A stretch of DNA of 64,000 bases from Drosophila persimilis. Lineage: Eukaryota > Arthropoda > Insecta > Diptera > Drosophilidae. Where the stretch lies: the NCBI RefSeq assembly GCF_003286085.1, contig NW_020825353.1, positions 248,001 through 312,000 of the forward strand, written 5' to 3'. Of the stretch, positions 37,789 to 49,176 are shown one piece after another. Position 1 is the first letter of the stretch. Each line of letters begins with the position of its first letter. The position numbers and the translations under genes are program-made. Below the pieces are notes generated by a model that worked only from the letters and a program-made list of their open reading frames with translations, was not told where the DNA came from and did no database searches.

Positions 37789-39377
37789 TTTGACATTTTT
37801 TCCGTCGCTTTTCAACGCCGCTCGCCCCAACGCCGTGGCAATTGTTCGAAAAGTTGTGCCATTCGGGCCGAAAAGTTTCAGTTTTTTGGGTACACTTTGG
37901 ATCTCGTTTTTGTTTCGGTTTCAGTTTCAGTTTCGGTTTCCGTTGCAGTTGCAGTTGCACTTTCCGCCTGGTTAGTGGCTCAGTTCGGTTGGGTGGTGCC
38001 CCGCTCGTGTCCTTCTTGTGGACAAATTGGCCAGCAGCCCCGTTAGGGTGTGCACGTTACGTCGTGTACGTCATGCGACCCGCCGCTGCAGCGTAGCCTT
38101 AGCCTTTTCCTGCCGTCTGCCGCCGTCAAGTGGCCGACTTGCTGCTCGCTGTGGCCCGTCCTGCATGATAATTTTATATAATTTTCCCCTGCAAGGCGGT
38201 TGCTTGTTTAGCTGCTGTTTCGGTTGTTGCTGTTGTTTCTGTTGCTTCTGCGGTTGCGGTCATCAGCGTCATCATCTTCGAGTGACCCACTAATGTGTGT
38301 TGCATGCGCAACGCCCCCCGCCTAGACCCGCTCCTGTTGCGCCTCCCTGTCCACCCTCCCGGCGGTGGGGTATTAATTCCATGCAAGTTGAAGATTTACG
38401 GCACGAACTTTATATCTAGGTTGGTCTTCTGCCACTGCCACTGCTGTCGCTGCCACTCGTTTTTCCCCGCCTGCAATTGAACGGGCAAAAAAAAGGTCAA
38501 ACATATAAATTTGAATGTGTTGCATGTTTTGGAATATAATCGTACATAAGCTGGGAATTGCGTGCACGCAAATAATCATAATATCCATCATTTTAGAAAT
38601 CTTCGCATAAATGAAAGCGAAAGTCGCAAAGAAAAACATCGAAAGGGGGAAACCCAGTGACAGCATAGGGGTTCCTCACTCTACAGTCGTTTAGAGCCAG
38701 CTTGAGGCATTAACAAAAACAGCAAGGACATCGCCTTCTTACAGATCTCCATCTCTAAAAAATAAAAAAAAATAAAAAATAAAAATAAGCATCAAAAATG
38801 TATTTATTCTCTCAAAATAAAATATAATAAAATAAATAAGATAATAATATAATAATAATATAATATAATAAAAATATAAGAAAAAACTTAAATACAAAAA
38901 AATATAAATATAAAAAACTTATACAAAATATATGTACGTACATTAATAAATACATATGTACATATATCACTGTATTCATTAGATTAATTAATAAAAAATA
39001 TTACCTAGATTAAAGTTGAACAGAATATTCTATAATATTGCAAGTCCTGAATGAATAGTGTCTAAAGTCTAACATATAAAATAAATGCATGTTTTAGTTG
39101 TAGCGCTAGGCGTCGGCCTTGCGAAGAGTGTGATAGAGAATGCCCGACAGTGCAAAAACATAATATATGCCGTGTGCATGACGAGCTCGGTCCCGCCGAG
39201 GCAAAAACATTGCACACTGCTGCCTGACTCGGGTCATGTCCATACGGTTTTTATGTTTGTTGATGGACTGCTCAAAAAGCTTGCTCTAGATACATATGTA
39301 TGTATCTCCGTAGAGCCGTTGGATCTACAACAATAAATGCTTCGATAATCCTAGAAATCGTTAGATTAGACCATTAC
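37789..39377. other. Upstream region of the membrane-protein gene and intergenic spacer
   Basis: The first 500 bp are GC-rich and pyrimidine-rich, probably 5' UTR and promoter of the minus-strand membrane-protein gene; no clear TATA box seen. 38.7-39.0 kb is an extremely A/T-rich, low-complexity tract (AATAA and ATAAAA runs). No gene supported. Confidence 0.5.
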
Positions 39378-39383
39378 TTTATT
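39378..39383 (-). terminator. AATAAA polyadenylation signal of the papain-like gene
   Basis: Minus-strand AATAAA about 15 bp after the stop at 39398. Confidence 0.7.
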
Positions 39384-39397
39384 CGCATAAAATGTGA

Positions 39398-40369
39398 TCA
39401 GACTATGGGGTAAAACACTGAGGATGCCACGCCGCATTGGTTGTCGCTGTTGCGTGCCATGCGGATATAGCCGCTCTCGCCCCAGCCCGTGCCCCATGAG
39501 TTCTTGATCAGCCAGTAGTCGCCGTAGCTGGGATCGGTACCGTAGCCCACAGCCAGGACGGCATGGTTAACGGACCTGCTGCAGGAGGAGTCGCGGAAGA
39601 CGCCACTCTTGTAGAACTGAATGGTTGCCGCATTGATGGACACCGCAAGAGGGCCGCTAAGCAGAGCCTGCGCCATAGTCCGCTCGTTGCCCTGGGGCAG
39701 AGGCACGGCACCAAAGACGCGGGCAGCTCTGGCCGATGGCCGATATGAACAGGGTGCGGCGGGTCCCTGGTAGGCGTAGGACACTTCAGTGTCGATCCCA
39801 CCCAGAGTCCGGATGCACTGCATGGCCCTCCAGGTGTTGTAGCCCCCCTCGGATCCCAGGCAACAGTCGATGAGGTTCTGCTCGGAAAGCGACTGCAGAT
39901 GGCCGTATTTGATGGCGTGACGACCCTCGATGACCCCCGTGGCGGCAAAGGACCAGCAGGTGGGGAAATCCCCCTGGGACTTGACCGCGGTCACAGCATT
40001 CCGCGTCCGCCAATCCACAGTTTCTGGTAGAGGTTCAATTTCTACTTCCGAAGGCATCAAGTAGACATCCCCAAAGCCTTGGGACACTTGTTCGCTGTGC
40101 AGTAGCCTTTCCCTGAACTCCCTGGACGACAGATCCGCGAACTGATTGATCCCCAACTGGTGGCTCTCCTGACCCCTCGCCCAGCGCTTGTTGTGCTCGA
40201 CAATCCGCAACTTGTTGTCCATGAAAATGAGGAAGCGTAGGCGGTGCTCATCCGCCGATTGGTAGCTCTTGTTGTGGCGCTCTTTGAAGGCGTTCCATTC
40301 GGACCAAACGGCTGCACCCCGGACGATTGTCAGGAGGCAGAACAGGACTATCAGAGCCTGGGACTGCAT
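39398..40369 (-). CDS. Papain-family (C1A, cathepsin L-like) cysteine protease, atypical
   Basis: Single-exon frame of 323 residues. Residues 1-18 are a signal peptide. An I29 inhibitor prodomain spans about 22-85, with an ERFNIN-like helix and INQFADLSSREF. The mature domain starts near LPETVDWR (about 114). The catalytic set is present: Q132, C138 (TCWSF), H269 (NHAVLAVGYG) and N290 (KNSWGTGWG). Unusually, the position equivalent to papain C22 is F135 (QGDFPTCW instead of QGxCGSCW), and its disulfide partner C63 (GCNGG) is S173 (LGSEGG); extra cysteines occur at C170 and C184. It is probably a lysosomal or secreted endopeptidase, perhaps digestive or reproductive. The compact TATA-driven, intronless layout suggests tissue-restricted expression. 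I cannot assign the orthologue. Confidence 0.88.
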   Translation of the reverse strand: MQSQALIVLFCLLTIVRGAAVWSEWNAFKERHNKSYQSADEHRLRFLIFMDNKLRIVEHNKRWARGQESHQLGINQFADLSSREFRERLLHSEQVSQGFGDVYLMPSEVEIEPLPETVDWRTRNAVTAVKSQGDFPTCWSFAATGVIEGRHAIKYGHLQSLSEQNLIDCCLGSEGGYNTWRAMQCIRTLGGIDTEVSYAYQGPAAPCSYRPSARAARVFGAVPLPQGNERTMAQALLSGPLAVSINAATIQFYKSGVFRDSSCSRSVNHAVLAVGYGTDPSYGDYWLIKNSWGTGWGESGYIRMARNSDNQCGVASSVFYPIV

Positions 40370-40421
40370 TCTCAGCTACGAAACTCAAGAGCAACTGATT
40401 GACTTCCTAGGACAGAGGCCC

Positions 40422-40429
40422 TATTTATA
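40422..40429 (-). promoter_or_regulatory. TATA box of the papain-like gene
   Basis: TATAAATA on the minus strand, with a TCAGTT initiator about 30 bp downstream (40393-40398) and the ATG about 25 bp after that. Confidence 0.75.
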
Positions 40430-40860
40430 GGATCACCGCATACAGCGATCATATAACGCGGAGTCATTGCATTGCCATGATTCATTGTCATTATACTTAT
40501 CGCATGTAGTTCGATAAACCTCAGAGCGAGTCATAGTATGGTGAATCGTTGGCATTTGTAGTTTCTTGTTATTCCTTTCAGATGATGCCTTCTTCCAGGC
40601 AGAATCACAGAGTCCGCCTGGAGTTCTTCCATGATTTATACCAAATGATTTCCACCTTGAGTGCAAAGAGTTTCTTCATCCAAAAGTGGCTTCCATCGCG
40701 CAGTACAGATGCCCGACAAAGTACAAGTCTAACAAAAGAAAGCCACACACAGCTGGCTTCAAAGACAAACTAAAGGAGTGCTTGTTTGCTCTTCATTTTG
40801 TTTCACAATATTTGTCTACGATCTATGCAAAATAAAATACAATTTTCGGGCATTTCGGCC

Positions 40861-40867
40861 TATAAAT
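40861..40867 (+). promoter_or_regulatory. TATA box of the first acidic/basic secreted-protein gene
   Basis: TATAAAT about 30 bp before a TCATTT initiator-like site (40893-40898) and 70 bp before the ATG at 40931. Confidence 0.7.
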
Positions 40868-40930
40868 GCCAGCCAGCCCAGCGAAGAACACCTCATTTTG
40901 AGTTCTCAAAGTTCCCGACACGAAAGCAAA

Positions 40931-41389
40931 ATGAAGTTCCTGCTGGCCCTCACCTTGGCTGTAGTAATTGCCCACGTGGCGGTGGCTCAAACAACGATCG
41001 ATCCGGATTATCTGTACGAAGATAGCACTGGCGATTATGCTGACGAGGATTATTCCCAGGACGCGGTAGATGACTCCAGCACCGACGGCGCAGAGGACAG
41101 CGCAGATGGCGATGATGCTGGCGGTGACGATTCGGAAGACACGGACACGGACACGGACACGGAAGCCGCCACTGCTGCCCCAACGCCAAAGCCAAGCCCA
41201 AAAAAGGCCAAGAAAAACGCTGCCGCCAAGAACAAAAAGAAGAACAACGTGCGCAGGGGCAACACCGTGGCAGCCAAGCGACGCGCCGCAGCGGCCAAGA
41301 AGCAGGCCGCTGCCAAGAAGCAGACACCTGTTGCAGCCAAGAAGCGGATCAACGCCGTTGCCGCAAAAAATCGCAGGCGATCTGGTTAA
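40931..41389 (+). CDS. Secreted charge-segregated protein, paralogue 1
   Basis: Single-exon frame of 152 residues. Signal peptide about 1-19 (KFLLALTLAVVIAHVAVAQ). Residues about 20-82 are extremely acidic (Asp/Glu/Tyr, then an Asp-Thr repeat). A short Ala/Thr/Pro hinge leads to a strongly basic Lys/Arg/Ala tail with the motif QTPVAAKKR. There are no cysteines after the signal. A protein with opposite-charge halves could condense or bind polyanions such as mucins, chitin or nucleic acid; the function is unknown. AATAAA at 41421-41426. The neighbour at 42025 is a clear paralogue. I do not recognise a named orthologue. Confidence 0.82.
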   Translation: MKFLLALTLAVVIAHVAVAQTTIDPDYLYEDSTGDYADEDYSQDAVDDSSTDGAEDSADGDDAGGDDSEDTDTDTDTEAATAAPTPKPSPKKAKKNAAAKNKKKNNVRRGNTVAAKRRAAAAKKQAAAKKQTPVAAKKRINAVAAKNRRRSG

Positions 41390-41936
41390 ATATTCTATAA
41401 AATAATAATGCTAATGATGAAATAAAGTTTTCTGGAATTTCTGGTTCCATATATGTACATAAATATTTCTAAATCTATTATTTTTGAGATGTGCGAAACG
41501 TTCTAAAAAGTAGAGCGTTCCAGTCGAATGTTGGTTTCTAGAAAAATCCAAATGGTTTCCTCAAAACTAGTCTCGATACCCTTTTAAGGGTCAGGTATTG
41601 TGGGATCTACAATGGATCTATAGATAGATTAGTACCATCTGGAATAGTACATTGAATTGAATCTATGCAGAGCTTCAAACGGTAAAAGCATGGACCAAAA
41701 TCTACACTTTCTGACGTCATGCTTTACCTTTAGAAAAGTTCCAAAAAATGATCCAGTGGATTCAGATGAAAAGACAAGATATAAACAAATGAAAGACACA
41801 CACAGGTGGTCGGACAATAGAAAAGCTCTCCTAGCATATATAAAAGGTATATGAACAATAGAAAGAAAAGCAAACTAAATCGCTAAAACAAATACAAAAC
41901 ACAACAGAGAAACGTGTGTCTGTGCTTTGAAAACCC

Positions 41937-41958
41937 TATAAAAACCAAGATCTCAGTA
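41937..41958 (+). promoter_or_regulatory. TATA box and initiator of the second acidic/basic gene
   Basis: TATAAAAA at 41937-41944 and TCAGTA at 41953-41958. Spacing from TATA to the initiator is shorter than the usual 30 bp, so the true start may lie slightly downstream. Confidence 0.6.
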
Positions 41959-42024
41959 CCATTCCATTGCTTAGAATTCCCGAATTGAGTTCTATTGAAA
42001 GATACCCGGAAGAACGCGAACAAA

Positions 42025-42549
42025 ATGAGATTGTTGCCTGTGCTAGCGCTGACCCTGGCCATTCTGGTCTGTGGCACTGTGGTCGCCGCTCAAGATACTA
42101 CGGATAGTTCTGAGTACGATTATAGTGATTACAATGACGATGACTATAGCTACGAGGATTATGAAGACGATGGTGCGAGTACAGCTGAGGGCTCGACCGA
42201 AGATGCAACAACAGAGGCGAGTTCCAACAACGACTCGGGTGTGAGCTCGGGAGAGGAATCGGAAGACAGTTCTGAAGATCAAGTGGATAGTGGATCAAGT
42301 GAAGTGACCCCCGCTCCAGTGGTCCCCACGAAGCCAAGTCCAGCCACACCGAAAAAAGCCCCGAAGCCTGCCGCCGGCAAAAACAAGCAGCGTCGTAGGC
42401 GAACCACCGCAGCGCCCAAGAGACGCACCACAGTGGCACCGAAGCGCCGCCAGCCAGTTGCCACGCCCACCAAGAGGCAGACACCTGTGGCAGCCGCCAA
42501 AAAGCGTGCCACCGTGGCAGCAAACAAACGTAAGCAGGCCTCGGGTTAA
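42025..42549 (+). CDS. Secreted charge-segregated protein, paralogue 2
   Basis: Single-exon frame of 174 residues, starting at the ATG after AACAAA at 42025. Signal peptide about 1-22. An acidic Asp/Tyr-rich segment (YDYSDYNDDDYSYEDYED) is followed by Glu/Ser/Thr stretches, a Thr/Pro hinge (TPAPVVPTKPSPATP), and a basic tail with repeats of the type TTAAPKRR/TTVAPKRR and KRQTPVAAAKKR. It shares the acidic start, the KPSP hinge and the QTPVAA-KKR motif with paralogue 1, 640 bp upstream on the same strand, so the two arose by tandem duplication. The Tyr-Asp segment could be a tyrosine-sulfation site. AATAAA at 42588-42593. Function unknown. Confidence 0.82.
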   Translation: MRLLPVLALTLAILVCGTVVAAQDTTDSSEYDYSDYNDDDYSYEDYEDDGASTAEGSTEDATTEASSNNDSGVSSGEESEDSSEDQVDSGSSEVTPAPVVPTKPSPATPKKAPKPAAGKNKQRRRRTTAAPKRRTTVAPKRRQPVATPTKRQTPVAAAKKRATVAANKRKQASG

Positions 42550-45500
42550 GTCAGAGGTACATACTCGTACATTAGATGTAATCCATAAATAAAAAGGCTA
42601 CTTTTGCGGGCACAAAGCAAAGGCAAAAGACACAGTCAATTCTGAATTAACTTTTCACTTTCCCTTTTGCACTTGTCTTTCGCTGATCACACGCGCTGCC
42701 TTCTGCGTGCATGTGTATGCGTGCGTGCCTTGTTCTCGCGAGATAAGCTCTGCTCGCTGTCGCTGTCTCTGTCTCACACCTCGACCACTTATGTGAGCTT
42801 ATTGCGGCTGCTTATTGCTGTGTGAGCTTACAAAGCTGTGTGTAAGTCCCTCTAAGTTGTTATTGCGAGACAGATGCAGTCGTAGGTTCGGCTCTATCGA
42901 AAGAAAAGCTTTGGGTGAGAGAGGGAGCGAGTAAGCCTTGCGGGTGATTAGCGAGCTCTGATGAGAATGGATCTGCCGGGGCTACGCATAAACAAGGAAT
43001 AATAACTATGTATGTTTATGCAGAATAAACACCTCTTGCCACCCACCAAGGCTGACTTTCAACTTTCGTTGCCTACATTCAGGCGCTCCGATTTTTCCAC
43101 ACGACTGCGCCACCAGCTCTGCGCCATTTGTGGCCATACTTAGGGGGGTGGGGGGAACCAATAGCGTCCATAAATGGTAATTACTGCCCACACACACACA
43201 CCCAGGCACAGACACTTAATTACTTATGCGCAAAGAGCTGGCATCAGGGCGTCAATTGTTTACGGGCAACAACAACTAAAATGGCCGCAACCGAAGACAG
43301 CATCATCGGGTGGCACAATGGGTCCATTGTTTTCGAATTCAGAGCCAACATCCTGACATCCTGACAAGCTGACAGTGGCATTGCCAGCTAGAAATCCCGT
43401 GTAGCCAGTGCACTGCGGCGCACACACACAAAAGCCACTTCGCATCCAAGTGTTTGTGTGCCCAAGAGAGATAGCAGCCAGCTCCTATGCACGAGCATAG
43501 TGGCAGCCACCGCCATCGCCATCGCCATCGCCATCGCCACCCACACACACGCGGGACACACGCTGCGGCAGCTTAGTGGGCAGAAAGTGTGGAAGTGTGG
43601 CAACAATCTGAATCATCCATTTAGCTATCCCTTTTCCCAACCCATTCACATCCCCGTTCACTCAAATCAGAGAGAAGTCCGGGTACATCCAGTCGGTGGC
43701 ACAACATGTAACGTAAGCAGAGAAAAACCTTTTCGCTATCGATCCAAACGAAGAAACACCTTAATGATGTTGCACAGCTGACGTCCTTTCTACCCGAAAA
43801 CATTTTATTCCCAATCCCTCAGTCAAATCGGGGGGTTCCAGGCGTCATAGGACGAGCCTATTAATCTTTTAATCGATTTTGTGTGTTCCCTTTCACCGCA
43901 ATTTCTTCATCTTTCGTTCATTTTCACTGACAAGAAGTAATGACAGACCTATTCAGCACATGTCTGGGGAGTACAGGGTACCTTTGACTTGGCAGGATAC
44001 TCGTACTGTGGATGCAAGTGTAGCTGGGAGCAGGGCGACAGGCTGGCGTCGTGGCAATGTTAATAGTATCTGTAGCTGATGCCTTAAGAGGAAAATGCGA
44101 TAATGTGCGCTTAACAATGAACAATGCAGAAATGGCATAAAAATAGCCAGAAGTGGGACACGTATGGGAGTGGGCGGGCTGTGCGGGCTGTGCGCCGCTG
44201 AATGACAGAAATTATAATGGAGAATGTGTTTCGCTTGGCGTCTGAGGATGATGGTATCCCTGCTGTTGGCACTTATGATGTGGATGATGTATGCACATAC
44301 TATATAAGGATCCCCACAGCACGTAGGTGTGGCTTCTGACGTTGATGGGCACGGATCATAATCTAGATGTTGTAACTGACATTTACACGGCTAACATGGT
44401 AGAAGCTGAATGCTGGATGGTAGGAAAGCAGCTCAAGGAACTGCTGTTATTGCTAAATCACACTAAATGAATATAGTCCTGGCAATGCTAATTTTTTGTA
44501 TAGTTTTCCTAAGAGGCTTTCCAGCTCAAAGCCCTGATATATACTCGTACTCATAATTGGGAAACAATTTTCATTTTTATTTCCTTTTCAATGCGGAGGA
44601 GGGGGCGTGCAGTAGAGGAATCAAAAGTTTCATTTCGATTCGCTGGCCCAACAAACATCCAACCTGACGGTGGTAAAAGTGTTTATGTAATTACAGGGGG
44701 CCCGTTTAGTGGACTCTGGGAGGTAGCGGGGGGCGGGACAGAGGAAGGTCAAGAGAGAGGGAGAGTAAATAGCAGAGAGCAGAGCAATTTATGTAAGTGC
44801 GAGATATTTATATGTCCCAACGAGCCATTAAGGACTGCATAATGCAATTTGTGCCCAACTCTTTGCATATACATTTTCCGACAGGGGCAGCTAACGGAAA
44901 TGCCAGTGCAATGGGCGGAGAGAGGGGGCTGGAAAGGGGTTAGACAGAGGCGGCTTTGGTTTAGTGGACGGCGACAAGGGGCAATGGGAGCACGAGAGAG
45001 CTATGATACAGTAACGGTAACGGAACGCAAACATCATCCTGCTGCTACTGCTGCTGAATTCTGCATCGCCGCTCTCCACTGCTTCGGCTCTCACTTCGTG
45101 CTGTGTTTTCGCTCTCGCGAGAGCCGCGCGCCCCCTGAGAGTGCTGTTGATTCTAGCGGTACATAAGACTTTGCGAAGCATGCACTTTTATTTGTATGTA
45201 TTTGAATGTGTTTGTGTGTGTGTGTGTGTGTGTGTTTGTGTGCTGCTTTTAGGGACTGATAAAGGCAAATTTACATATGCCGCGGGCCCCACACCACTTC
45301 AATTTTGAAACCTCTGCAACTGAGAGTTCGGCCACGGCTTTCGGCTTCATACAAACATACGTGCACTGCCGTTTAAAATGTAGGTTACACACAGCAACGG
45401 TAGAATCGCGTAGAATCACACACACCCACGTGCATGCATATGTATGTGTGCAAAAAATACACACATGCATGCACGCACACGTGCATACATCGAAATACGT

Positions 45501-47256
45501 TGCTTGTGTTTTCTCTTTTTTTGCGTGTGTGCCCTGTCCTGCACACACGGCTAATAAAACTTTTACATTTTCGGCTCTCCGAAGCAGAGCCTAACTAACA
45601 CAAAATTGTGCTATCCCGGGGGCTTCAAAATGTTTGTCGGTAAATCTGAATTCCCATTGGATTTAAGTGAATAAATCTATTCCATGGTAAATTGTAGTCC
45701 CAACCTCTATTCAAATATCACAGTAATTTTGTTTCGTTTTCATTCGCAATTTTATCTAAACGCCATTCAAGGCTATGCGGCATCTTGCTCCAGCACACAC
45801 GCTCCTTGTTCATTTATATGTACATATGTACATGAGTATGTACTATATATATGTATATGATATAAATTGTTTTTGTTGACTTTTCCTGTGTGTGTACCAA
45901 CAATTGTGAGGCGGGCAAGAAATGCTCCAGCATAGAGCTACATAATAGGTACATACATACATACATATGTATATATATGGATACATCCTTTTTACGTTGA
46001 ATCTAAATTGCTAAAAAACAAAAACTACCGAAAGCTAATCAGGAAAAATACTAGTTTGATTTAATTTAAAGCATTTTTCGCATCAGGACTCTTTACCTCG
46101 TTGTGTGCTCCTCTTGTACCTGTTCTGCTCGCTGCTCCAATTAACGGCACATTGTATTTGCCTATCTCGTCCGTTGATTCGCATTAAAACTTTCACATCA
46201 TTTTCCAAAAAAAAACTTTCTGGGCCTCTAATCACTGAACTTTTCCCATTTAGCGCACACGATAAAATAAAATTTTAATGCAATTTTAATTGCGATATCT
46301 GCAACGCGCACTTCTATGGGTGCAGTAAGTACATTTAACTACCACGTTCACCACTTAAACATTTATAGAACACTATTTTGAACTAGTACGTCTCTCGGAG
46401 TCCTTCAGTAATCTATGTGGACGACCTTGCGTGGGTGGGTGAACTAATTTAACCCACTTCGCCCCCTCTAGTTAAACAGGTGAACAACTTCAGTTAAAAC
46501 GCGGAATATTATATATTTTGTTAATTCTTCTTGTATTTCCATCATATCCTTCCTCTTTAGATGCAAAAAAAGCGCGGCATCTTTTACTTGCTTTACTTTT
46601 ACATAAAATTCTTCATGCTTCAACATATCCGTGGATGATAATTAAACCACTGGCCAACAATGGGTTAATCGATCTCTGTCCATGAACGGAAATCATATTC
46701 CAAGCTTTTAATATACGGTGTAATATTACTAGCTATCTAGGACCCTCAGCCCTGAACTCATAGTTTTATCCGATTGATAAATACATTTTCTACAATACTG
46801 GCCTATTTGAAGGACTCCCTTTTATTATAAAATTAGGTTGAAACAAAAAAGGTAAGCAAATGTGTACATGGTAACTACACAGTAACTACAAATGTGGATC
46901 CTGTTGTCGAGATGCGCGCCAAAGTAGAATTGTTTGAAAGGGAATGAGTGGCATGAATATGAATGCAATCCAATAGAATATATGAACCAAAAAAAGCTCG
47001 AGTTAATAGAGCGAAAATTCACAATTATTTAAAATTGACATTTCAAATTAAGTAATACTTTGTTTTGAGCTGTGTATTTCAGTTTTGCACCATTAAATGA
47101 CAAAACGCGTTTCTCACGCTTTCGCTGTAAAAAGTTGTTGTTGGAGCAAAAGTTAATTTGAGCCGGCAGAAGAGCTTAGCTTTTGAACTGAACAACAAAT
47201 AGCTTAATATTGAATTCCGATTTAATCATAGATTATTCAATACAGATTTCCTGAGA
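42550..47256. other. Intergenic region before 26-29-p
   Basis: No coding frame with support over 4.7 kb. It contains GCC/ATC arrays (about 43510-43540), CA and GT arrays (43187-43200, 45217-45240), ACATACAT-type arrays (45951-45968) and AT-rich sequence near 46.5 kb. The last few hundred bases must include the 26-29-p promoter; I see no TATA box. Confidence 0.5.
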
Positions 47257-49176
47257 ATGCAAGTGTTTTTAGTTTTAGCGCTGCTGGCGGGCCTGGCGCT
47301 CTCAGGTGAGTAAATAATAGATTGCGAAAAGTGTTTCGTCAAACAAAGAATAGATTTACATAGAAAATAATGTATGCACATACATATGTGTGTATGCGAA
47401 AAGTGGCGTGAGCCAAGACAGTGATGGCCGCTCTTTACCGTTTGCATTTGACAAACTCCCTCTCTTTCTCCCTCTCCCAACAACAAAAACAACAACCGCT
47501 ACTTCAGGAGAGGCCACTAACCCGCCGCGCTGGGATGCCAACTACATTGTGAAGGGCACGCTGTACATACCCTATGCCGAGATTGCCGAGCCGTTCTACG
47601 CTTGGTACGATAAGAACACCAAACGATCGCGCATCGACTACTATGGGGGCATGGTGAAGACGTACCAGCTGGCCGGGGAGGGGGATTACGGCACAATGCT
47701 GAAGCTGGCGCCCATCACCACGCAGCAGGAGATGAACAAGCTGACCTGCCTGCAGGTCAACGGCACGTCCGAGCAGAAAGTGGAGACTCAGAGCATCCTG
47801 CCGGACGCCAAGCCATTCAAGCTAATCGGCACCGAGACCTTCCTGGGCTTCACCTGCGACAAGTTCCGCCTGGAGGAGACCATCGGCCAGAAGAAAAACG
47901 TATATACGCTGTGGGTGCGCTACAAGAAGTCGCCACACTATCCGGCCAGCCGTATGCCCATCCCAGTGCGCTACGAGATGCGTGGCTACAACACGCTCCT
48001 AGGCTCGCATTACGATCATTACTACCTTGACTACGACAGCTATGAGCACGTCGATATCCCCCACGAGGTGTTCGAGATCGACGAGAGCTTGACGTGCGTG
48101 GGCTTCCCCGGGCCGGGCACTGGCCACTATGCCACCTTTAACCCGATGCAAGAGTTTATCTCGCACACTGACGAGCACGTCGATAGGGCCTTCCACCACT
48201 TTAAGCACAAGCACGGCATGGCCTACCGCACTGAGCAGGAGCACGAGCACAGGAAGAACATCTTCCGCCAGAACCTGCGCTACATTCACTCTAAGAACCG
48301 GGCTAAGCTGACCTACACGCTGGCCGTCAATCATTTGGCCGACAAGACCGAGGAGGAGCTGAAGGCCAGACGCGGCTACAAATCGTCAGGCGGTTACAAC
48401 ACAGGCAAGCCCTTCCCCTACGATGTGTCTAAGCACCAGGATGAGATTCCCGCCCAGTACGATTGGCGTCTTTTCGGTGCTGTTACCCCAGTCAAAGGTA
48501 TTTCCCAAGGCGTGTCTCTGGCGTGTCTTCCTGCTTGAATTAAATGTATTTCATTTTCATGTCAGACCAATCGGTGTGCGGATCTTGCTGGTCCTTTGGT
48601 ACCATTGGCCACCTGGAGGGCGCCTTCTTCCTCAAGAACGGCGGCGATTTGGTCCGTCTCTCCCAGCAGGCATTGATCGATTGCTCCTGGCCGTTTGGCA
48701 ACAACGGCTGCGATGGCGGCGAGGACTTCCGCGTCTATCAGTGGATGATGCAGGTGGGCGGCGTCCCCACCGAAGAGGAGTACGGACCGTACCTTGGCCA
48801 GGACGGCTACTGCCGCATCAATAACGTCACCCTCGTGGCGCCCATCAAGGGCTTTGTAAATGTCACCTCCAACGATCCGAATGCGTTTAAGCTGGCCCTC
48901 CTCAAGCACGGACCCCTCTCGGTGGCCATTGATGCCTCACCAAAAACTTTCAGCTTCTATTCGCACGGCGTCTACTACGAGCCTGAGTGCAAGAACGATG
49001 TGGATGGCCTGGACCATGCCGTTCTGGCCGTGGGCTTTGGCACCATCAAGGGCGAGGACTACTGGCTGGTAAAGAACTCCTGGTCCACCTATTGGGGCAA
49101 CGATGGCTACATCCTGATGTCAGCCCGCAAGAACAACTGCGGCGTAATGACCATGCCCACCTATGTGGAAATGTAG
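47257..49176 (+). CDS. 26-29-p: 26-29 kDa cathepsin-like proteinase (26-29-p)
   Basis: Three exons join in frame: 47257-47305, 47508-48497 and 48566-49176; product 549 residues. Residues 1-16 are a signal peptide (QVFLVLALLAGLALS). A unique N-terminal region (about 17-225, starting GEATNPPRWDANYIVKG) precedes an I29 prodomain (about 230-290, with NHLADKTEEEL) and a C1A papain domain. Catalytic residues are visible: Q348, C354 (QSVCGSCWSFG), H497 (DHAVLAVGFG) and N517 (KNSWSTYWG); both cysteines of the C22-C63-type disulfide are kept (VCGSCW and GCDGG). Serine replaces glycine in the usual NSWG. In flesh flies the homologue is a haemocyte protease made as one precursor and cut into 26 and 29 kDa chains. 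Its place near Hsc70-1 matches D. melanogaster 70C. AATAAA at 49255. Confidence 0.92.

Noticed and set aside
38750-39010. Possible transposon or origin in the A/T-rich tract
   Set aside because: Only low-complexity AATAA-type sequence; no terminal repeats, target-site duplication or coding remnant visible.
43339-43606. Frames reading Trp-Arg and Ala-Met repeats
   Set aside because: They translate a CCATCG hexamer microsatellite.
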